From Platanthera guangdongensis (lineage: Eukaryota; Streptophyta; Magnoliopsida; Asparagales; Orchidaceae), in contig CM077163.1 of NCBI GenBank assembly GCA_039583875.1, positions 114,833,213 to 114,897,212 on the forward strand: a DNA stretch of 64,000 nt, given 5' to 3'. Numbering within the stretch: the stretch's first letter is position 1; the number at the start of each line of letters is the position of its first letter. The notes under the pieces are model-generated. The model searched no databases. It saw only the letters and a list, made by a program, of their open reading frames with translations, and was not told where the DNA came from. Of this stretch, positions 57,331-64,000 are shown in pieces. The translations under genes and the position numbers were made by a program.

Positions 57331-58187
57331 TGAAAGTCCACCTAGTGTCAACTATCTTCACCTATGGGGGGGGGGGGGAATAGGTGACGTGCAGCGTTTT
57401 TGCGGAATTTAAAATTGTACCTGCACAATAAAAATAAACAGCACAGCACACAGAATACACAAGCTATTTATAGTGGTTCCCCGATTTGGGTACATCCACA
57501 ATCCCCCTTCGACCTATCTCCCAACAAGGGACGACTCGGTCTCTTCACCAACAGGATTGAAATCCAATCCTTGCACTATCGGAAGGAACCCTTCAACACG
57601 TAGGAGTCAACACTCCCACAACACGGGTTGCACCCAACCCTTACAACTAGGAACCAACGTTCCTTTACAACAAAAATAAAACTAGAATGTACAAGAAATA
57701 CAAACTACGTTTGGAGACTAAGGTGTCCCTCTTTGTTGACGATGAGTTCTTGAAGTCCACGAAGAGTCCACAACCCTAGATCTCTCTTGGAGAGAATCTC
57801 CCCGGAACCTGCGGCGGCAAGATGGGCGGCGGCTAGGTTCACGGGATCGGCGGCGACGACGATGTGCGGCTGCTGTACTCTGGAGATCCAAACTTCGTAG
57901 CGAAGCAAGCTAGGTCTACCAACGGTCACTCTAGGATCAGTCGTCTCGATCGATTCAGACGGGGAAGTTTTTCCCGTTCAACAAATCGAGAGACAAGGGA
58001 TCTCTGGATAGACGCGTGAGACTCTAAGCTTGGCTAAGCTTCTGTCGCCGGAAGATCAGGAAGAAATCTCGATCAAGGTCGGCGAACGACTTGCTTGCGC
58101 GGCAATGCCGGCGGCGGAGCAGATTCGCGATTTTAGGTTAAGATCGGCTCAGCTTCTTTCTGTGTCTTTTCTGTTCAAAAATACCCG

Positions 58188-58197
58188 TATTTATATA
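58188..58197 (-). promoter_or_regulatory. TATA box in copia LTR
   Basis: Minus TATATAAATA within CCGTATATAAATACGG, about 120 bp downstream of the palindrome array and 830 bp inside the LTR. Confidence 0.6.
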
Positions 58198-58309
58198 CGG
58201 TGGAAATACTCCAATATAACCGTTATGGGTCCCACTTGAAGAAACCCAACCCCGGTTCAAAATAGTGCCAGCGGCAGAATCCGGTTCAGCTTTTTCCCGA
58301 AAAATTCCC

Positions 58310-58690
58310 AAGTAAAAATCGGCGAGAATCGAAAGTGAATCTCGTCGAATCGTCGAGAATCAAAGGTGATTCTCGACGATTTGGTGAGAATCAAAGATGA
58401 TTCTCATCGAAGTTGACTTGGTTGCACGCACTGATTCAGCCGGGTCGAGACGCCGAGAATCAGCCAGTGATTCTCGACGATTTGGCGAGAATCACTAGTG
58501 ATTCTCGCCGAATCGGCGAGAATCAATTGATGATTCTCGTCGATTCTTACTTAGAATCAGAGTTGCTTGCTTTGAAGTAGCTGGATCGAGTCGGCGGGAA
58601 TCAGCCACTGATTCTCGACGATTCGGCGAGAATCACTAGTGATTCTCGCCGAATCGGCGAGAATCACTTGGCGATTCTCGTCGATTTATA
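58310..58690. repeat. GATTCTCGCCGA palindrome array in copia U3
   Basis: About a dozen GATTCTCG/CGAGAATC arms in alternating orientation. Includes perfect palindromes of 38 bp (58619-58656) and 26 bp (58484-58509), and 12-bp-arm hairpins at 58500-58524 and 58641-58665 (arm GATTCTCGCCGA). Confidence 0.9.
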
Positions 58691-59022
58691 CTTTAGACGA
58701 ATTTTCGTCTTTCCACCCATGATGTGCTCCTTGACATATCCTTGCTCCCTGTCTGCTCTTGCAAGATCACAGCCCTGTACTTGAAAGTAAGTGCACTCCA
58801 ATAGAGAGAGTACACGTAGGCCAACACACTGATCTGCTCAACGAGGGATTACGTCGTGCAGACCCGTGTATATTGACCTACTGTGCCCTGACATTGGTGT
58901 GCACTTAGCGTGGAATAACTGCAAGCACAACTTGAAATATTTTGTCAAAAACATTGCCTATTTACCTTAGCTTGTTCAGGGGCTTCTTCAAATCAGGTAC
59001 GTTGTGGATACAATACCCAACA

Positions 59023-59345
59023 ATCTCCCCCTATTTGAAGAAGCCTAAACCCTACAAGCTAAGGTGAATAAAGCGTATGGGAATGAAAATCATAACCTTG
59101 AGGTTTATCTGAGAGAGGGATTCATTACCAATACCAGTTTCTTGAGAGCAAACTTGGAGCCACCTTAGCCTTAGCCGAGAGGGTCATCTCCCCCTTTTCG
59201 GCTTCTACAAATCTGGGTCTGTAGCATTTGACCCCTTGCTCCCCCTCAGTTCTTGCACCTGTGCTTACACTTGAGTACCTTGCTTCCCCTCAGTTCTTGC
59301 GCCTGTGCTCAACTTGAGTACCTTGCTCCCCTTCAGTTCTTGCAC
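59023..59345 (-). repeat. Copia polypurine tract and upstream PPT-like repeats
   Basis: The main tract (minus AAATAGGGGGAGAT) abuts the LTR at 59023-59036. Upstream on the element strand are another purine run (59185-59200) and a 43-bp repeat in three copies (59237, 59280, 59323), each with GGGGGAGCAAGG-like sequence. Multiple PPT-like units are a known Sirevirus trait. Confidence 0.75.
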
Positions 59346-59367
59346 GAGCCTGAAGCTTCTGTAGTCT

Positions 59368-60120
59368 TCATTCCTCATAGTTTAGCATCCCCAATTCAGT
59401 TTTGAAAAGACTGAACTTGGCTTCGTCTAAGGGCTTTGTGAATATATCAGTAATCTGCTTGTCCGTGGGGACATAATAGAGAGAGATGTCCTTATTCTCC
59501 ATGTGCTCCCGAATGAAGTGGTAGCGCACTTCAATATGCTTCGTTCTGCTGTGCGATACCGAATTGTTGGCAATTGCAATTGCACTAGAGGAGTCGCAGT
59601 ACATTGGTATTTCCTTGAACTGAAGGTCGTAGTCGGCTAACTGGTTTCTGATCCATAGGAGTTGTGCGCAACAGCTGCCTGCCGAGATATACTCAGACTA
59701 TGCTGTGGAGGTTGCAACACAATTCTGTTTCTTGCTGTTCCATGAGATAAGCCTCCTGCCGAGGAATTGACACGCCCTGGAGGTGCTTTTCCTGTCATCC
59801 CTACTCCCTGCAAAATCAGCATCTGAAAAACCTATTAGCTCGACATCATTGTTTCTCGGGTACCACAAGCCAAGATTGGGAGTACCTTTAAGGTATCTTA
59901 GAATTCGCTTCGCAGCGACATAGTGAGATTCCTTAGTGTTCACCTGATATCTGGCACAGACACATGTGGAGAACATGATATCCGGTCTACTGGCAGTAAG
60001 GTAGAGCAGGGATTCAATGATGCTTCTGAATTTGGTTTCATCGAAAGGTTTACCTTTCTCATCCTTATCCAGAGACATAGTGGATCCCATTGGAGTCCTT
60101 ATAGAGGTTGCATTCTCCAT
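59368..60120 (-). pseudogene. Copia RNase H
   Basis: 60120-59698: LTASRPDIMFSTCVCARYQ, RYLKGTPNLGLWY, FSDADFAGSRDDRKSTS (catalytic Asp), SWNSKKQNCVATSTA then a TAG at a Gln/Glu position. 59604-59368: MYCDSSSAIAIANNSVSHSRTKHIEVRYHFIREH and TDIFTKPLDEAKF, ending the polyprotein at NYEE-stop (59368). Confidence 0.9.
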
Positions 60121-60138
60121 ACCGAATTTCTTAAGGAG

Positions 60139-61005
60139 TTAATTTGTGAACTTCGTCTGAAAGATGAAGATTCCATCCTCAGACTGTTTCACTTGAAGTC
60201 CCAAGAAATACTTGAGCTCTCCCATACTGCTCATTTCAAACTTTCCTTGCATAAGTTTAGAAAACGTTTTGCAAAGATTGTTGTCCGTTGAGCCAAATAT
60301 AATGTCATCAACATAGATTTGCACCAGCAAGATCTTGCCTTTGACTTCCCTGAGAAACAATGTTTTATCTATTTTACCTCTAGAGAACTTGTTCTCAAGA
60401 AGAAAACTAGATAAAGTCTCATACCAAGCTCGTGGAGCTTGTTTTAAACCATATAAAGCTTTATTGAGAAAATACACATGATTGGGATAAGTAGGATTGA
60501 GAAAACCTGGGAGTTGAGCGACGTATACTTCCTCTTTCAGGTCTCCGTTCAGGAATGCTGATTTCACATCCATTTGAAGACTGTGAATCCTTTGTGCGAA
60601 GCATACGCCAGGAACAATCTGATTGCCTCGAGCCTTGCTACTAGGTGCGAAGGTCTGGTCGAAGTCAATCCCCTCCTCATGTCTGTAACCTTGAGCCACC
60701 AGCCTTGTCTTGTTCTTTATGATGGCACCATGTTCATCCAGCTTGTTTCTGAAGATCCACTTGGTGCCAATCACATTCTGCTTGTATGGTCTGGGAACTA
60801 GCGTCCAAACGTTGCAACGTTCGAATTGATGTAGTTCATCTTGCATGGCCAGAATCCATGCCGCATCTTTGTTCGCCTCGTCGAACGTCTTTGGCTCAAC
60901 CTGTGATAGGAAGCTAAGATGCAGAACTTCGTTAATAGTACCTCTTCGAGTTCTGACACCGACACGAGGATCTCCGATGATCTGATCTCTAGGATGATCC
61001 CTCAC
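60139..61005 (-). pseudogene. Copia reverse transcriptase with compensating frameshifts
   Basis: Open for 288 codons: VEPKTFDEANKDAAWILAM, VIGTKWIFRNKLDEHG, RLVAQGYRHEEGIDFDQTFAP, MDVKSAFLNGDLKEEVYV, ALYGLKQAPRAWYETL and YVDDIIFGSTD, with the catalytic YVDD intact. Between TFAP and MDVKSAF the residues do not match the family; one inserted base near 60641 and one lost base near 60574 shift the frame for about 23 codons, and the family-like peptide (RLEAIRLFLAYASH) appears in the shifted frame. Confidence 0.9.
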
Positions 61006-61182
61006 GTGCCAGAGCTCTAGAAGTCTGGCGTCTGGAGCTTCGACTACTTCTTGGGCTTCTCCTTCTTCTAAGAGATTTGTTCCATTTTGATCTTCAACGT
61101 TCCCAGATGACGTGGAGGTGGAAACTTTGACGTACTTAGGAGTTTCATCTTTAGCGGTCTCATCGAGATCCAGCTGTTCAAG

Positions 61183-62088
61183 TCATGCACCTGCACCTTC
61201 AAGAATACCACTGGAAGAATTGTTGTTAAGCAAACTTCCTTCATCAAATACAATATTAATTGATTCTTTTACCACTAGGGTTTTCTTATTGAAGACCCTA
61301 TATGCCCGACTGTGGGAACTATAGCCCATGAATATGCCTTCGAAGCATTTTTCACCAAATTTAGTACGCGTGTACTTCCCATTATTCAGTACATAGCATC
61401 TGCAACCAAAGATCCTCAAGTAGGACATGGTTGGTTTCCTGCCTTTCAGTAGCTCGTAAGGCGTCTTACGATGATGCTTGTTGATCAATGCTCGATTTTG
61501 TACATGGCAAGCTGTATTGACCGCCTCTGCCCAGAAGTATTCTAGGAGAGAAGCGTCTTTCAACATTGTCGTGCAAGCTTCAATGAGAGTTCTATTTCTC
61601 CTCTATACAACTCCATTTTGTTGAGGAGTGCACGGGGAGGAAAACTCATGAAAGATACCTTGTTCTTCACAAAACTCTGTCATAGCACCAGATTCGAGTT
61701 CTGTTCCATGGTCACTTCTGATTTTGATCACTGAGCAGGTAAATTCATTCTGAACCTGCTTGACAAAACTAGTGAAGATGTCAAACATATCTGACTTTCG
61801 TTTCAAAAAGAACACCCATGTAAACCGAGAATGATCATCAACTATCACTAGCATATAGGACTTGCCTCCCAAGCTATGAACTTGCATTGGACCAAACAAG
61901 TCCACATGTAAGAGGTAAAGACATCGGGAAGATTCTTTGTCTGCAATGCTCTTAAAGGTAGCCCGAGTCTGTTTGCCCATCTGGCATGCAGGACAGGGGA
62001 TATCTTTGATGCACTTGATACTGGGAGCATCCCTTACTAAGTTCTTAGAAAACAGCATACTAATTGTCTTGAAATTAATATGTGCCAA
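61183..62088 (-). pseudogene. Copia integrase, catalytic Glu replaced by stop
   Basis: 62088-61603: pre-integrase segment (ISMLFSKNLVRDAPSI, CPACQMGKQTRATF), HVDLFGPMQVHSLGGKSY (first Asp), IRSDHGTELES (second Asp), TPQQNGVV then TAG at 61603-61605, exactly where the catalytic Glu is expected. 61566-61183 continues in frame with FWAEAVNTACHVQNRAL, IFGCRCYVLN and FEGIFMGYSSHSRAYRVFN. Confidence 0.9.
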
Positions 62089-62171
62089 TCTCTTGTGTCA
62101 TTGTTCACAAAGAGATGCACTGCCTGTTGCCACAAGGCATACGGGGGTAGATGAATCTAAACTGAGAAAAT

Positions 62172-62537
62172 CTAAGCAGAAGATATTTCTGCTCCTAATG
62201 CCTGATAATATACCGTATCAGAAGAGGTACGTGAAATTATCAGACATTTATCCTTACAGAACTTAACGTCATAACCTTTATCACATAACTGACTTACACT
62301 GATCAGGTTATGGTTTAACCCTTCAACATAAGCCACGTCGGTGATAGAGATTATACCGTTGGAAATCATACCATAACCTCTGGTGACTCCTCGATCTGAC
62401 CCACCAAAGATGACTTTGGGTCCATTCTCGACTGGAGTGTAACCATGCAGCAGGCTTCTTGTCCCAGTCATATGCCGGGAGCATCCACTGTGCAAATACC
62501 AGATCGGCATTTTGGTGGCCTTTGGACATTCCTGCAA
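62172..62537 (-). pseudogene. Copia protease
   Basis: WYLHSGCSRHMTGTRSLLHGY: the catalytic Asp of the DSG motif is His (62490-62492). Then VIFGGSDRGVTRGYG and ISVSQLCDKGYDVKFCKDKC, the usual copia PR C-terminus. Confidence 0.9.
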
Positions 62538-62544
62538 AACAAGA

Positions 62545-64000
62545 TTAATTTCCCTTAGGAACCCAATCGAACTTGGGTCCTAGATTCCTGGTTAGCATAC
62601 TCCCCCTCGGTTGGTTAACCCTACGAGTGGTCGGCCTCACATTGCTAACATAGGGAGTCTCGTAATACCTTGTATTAAACCAACAATCCACGGCAAAGTG
62701 ACCGACTTTGCCACAGCACCAATAGTCTAATCTGTTGTACCTCTTCCTAGGCTCCTGCCTTACCCTGGGAACGGTGGGTACAGCCGGGGCTTTGGATCTG
62801 GAGGTGGTGGCCTCACAGTGATTGCAGTCACAAGACTTCTTCACCTTCTGTATAACAGGCTTGGCTTTTGGTGCCTGCTTTCCATTATGGCCGCTAGAGA
62901 ATTGACCATAATTTCTCATGTGGATTTCCTCATAAGGTGCCTTGAGGGCACTCTCACCGAAGTTCCGGGGAAAGGTCCAACCATCATATCGGCTCTTTGG
63001 CTTTGCAACCGAGGGACGAAAATGATGACCAAAGGTTGATTCAAAGTCATGTTGGTTGCAAGGAAAGCTAGGCTTTCTGAACGCAACAGGACTGAGCGGA
63101 GCCTTTCCCCTTTCGTCAGCAGAGGCCTTCTTGGCTGCCTTATTCTTCCTCTGGTTCCTATTTCTCCTAGATGAGGAACCAGATACCCCTACATGCCCCA
63201 AGCCAGCTCCTTTGGCCTGAGCAGAGAAGGTATCAACTACTGGAAGAACAGTTTTTGGCATAGAGAAGCTCTTGACGATCTTCCTTTCTGCCGCAAGTTG
63301 TTCTTCCAACTTGTCGACTTCCTCCTGCTTAAGATCAAGGAGTTTAAGAGACTCTGAGTGCTTTGAAGTCGGGTCAAGGTTCTCCTGTCGGAGAGAAATC
63401 AAACTAGTGACCTCTTCCCTTAGGGATACACACTCACCCTTAAGGAATTTCACTTCCTTTTTCTCAGCCTTCAATCTCTTTCGGCACTCCTCGAAAGTGT
63501 TGAGCAGAAGCTCATACTTCTCGAGGAGCTCCGCTTCACGGGCCGAAGGGCTATCCTTAGGTTCATCATCCTGAGACTCAGGATCAGAGTCGGAGTCGGA
63601 GAGAGGGGTGTGAGCTTTTACCTTCCCAGTAAATGGTGGGCATTCTCCTTCTGAGTCGGAGCGACCCACCAGCCCAAAGTAGGCTTCCTCATCATCACTG
63701 GAGTCTGAGGAATCAGACTCACTCAGTGTCTTTGGCCTTTTGGCGATGTAGCTCTGCTCTTTCTTCTTATCTCTCGAAGATTTGTGCTCCTCTTCTTTCC
63801 CTTTTTCTCTCTTGCCTTGGTAGCAGTCGGCCACGACGTGTCCCGGCTTATTCCATCTAAAACAAATAATGTCAGAGGAGCGATGTTTGTTCGGTTTAGA
63901 AGCATACCTGTCAGAAGAATAATTTTTCTTCTGATGCCTGGAGGAGGAGCCGTCTTTCTTTCTTTGATTCCTCATCTTGAGGAACTTCTTGAATTCTCGG
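62545..64000 (-). pseudogene. Copia gag C-terminal region, continues past the window
   Basis: Open frame enters from 64000 (FKKFLKMRNQRKKDG) to a stop at 62545. It has a knuckle CFRWNKPGHVVADC, an acidic Ser-rich stretch (SESDSSDSSDDEE), a long coiled coil (about 63560-63260), a basic stretch (RRNRNQRKNKAAKK) and a second knuckle YWCCGKVGHFAVDC. In the first knuckle the second Cys is Trp; in the second the first Cys is Tyr, so neither is complete. The length and coiled coil fit Sirevirus gag. Confidence 0.85.

Larger units (their letters stand above)
57331..59022 (-). repeat. Copia 3' LTR (1692 bp)
   Basis: Minus TGTTGGGTATTGTATCC (59022) to GGTGGACTTTCA (57331). The right end is fixed by the adjoining polypurine tract; the left end is chosen by analogy with the TTTCA terminus of the other copia LTR (an alternative start is 57346). 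Contains a G12 run at about 57366-57377 and the palindrome array. Confidence 0.85.
57331..64000 (-). mobile_element. Sirevirus-type copia element, 3' part
   Basis: 3' LTR 57331-59022, repeated polypurine-like tracts, then RNase H, RT, integrase, protease and gag on the minus strand running off the window. Copia domain order (PR-INT-RT-RH), a long charged coiled-coil gag tail and multiple PPT-like units fit Sireviruses. Inserted in G4 pol; left flank CCTTC (57326-57330). Confidence 0.9.

Noticed and set aside
57366..57377. Run of twelve G in the copia LTR as a functional signal.
   Set aside because: The other copia LTR has six G at the matching place; most likely slippage in a homopolymer or a base-calling issue.

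Overview
The window is angiosperm repeat DNA, almost certainly a gene-poor heterochromatic block. I found no host gene, tRNA, rRNA or CRISPR array. Nearly every base can be assigned to LTR retrotransposons: Ty3/gypsy of the Tat, Athila and chromovirus (Tekay/Del-like) types, and Ty1/copia of Sirevirus type. Evidence is gag/PR/RT/RH/INT motifs, primer-binding sites (initiator-Met, and Asp for Athila), polypurine tracts, TG...CA ends and 5-bp target-site duplications (TSDs). I cannot name the species.

Layout. 1-1630: part of a minus-strand copia LTR. 1631-7351: decayed plus-strand Tat-like element (protease, RT, two RNase H domains, integrase) with a 3' region of tandem repeats. 7676-13030: two antisense gene remnants (B with a Transposase_28-like domain, A proline-rich plus coiled coil), each behind a TATA box; B is split by a solo LTR (8367-10438, TSD CGTCG). 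13400-16568: gag and 5' LTR of a second minus-strand copia, which broke the 5' LTR of gypsy element G1. 16569-35428: G1 (plus), split in gag by a roughly 3-kb solo LTR (called S, TSD CGGGA), itself split by a full-length Athila (19295-30762, TSD CGACA) with a 1811-codon open gag-pol. 35429 to the end: G2 (plus) sits in the integrase end of G1; G3 (minus, 41249-51813, TSD CTGGT) sits in the G2 integrase; G4 (minus, from 53430) sits in the G2 3' LTR; a Sirevirus-type copia (from 57331) sits in G4 and runs off the window.

What stands out. (1) Every LTR family here, copia and gypsy, carries a dense array of CpG-rich short palindromes or hairpins in the 5' part of the LTR (U3), with a shared motif vocabulary (TCGTCGA, TGTCGACA, ACACGGGCGTGT, GGTCACGCCC and a GATTCTCGCCGA type). 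Palindrome-rich U3 is known for Sireviruses; its presence in Athila and chromovirus LTRs, with one identical 24-bp hairpin in two gypsy families and motif replacement inside one family, looks undescribed. (2) The young Athila has an unbroken ORF but substitutions at both the protease and RT catalytic aspartates. (3) G1 and G2 share a phase-1 intron exactly between gag and protease, suggesting that splicing sets the Gag to Gag-Pol ratio. (4) Nested insertions can be resolved to the base from TSDs.

Limits: all family assignments are by eye from motifs; no alignment or database search was run.
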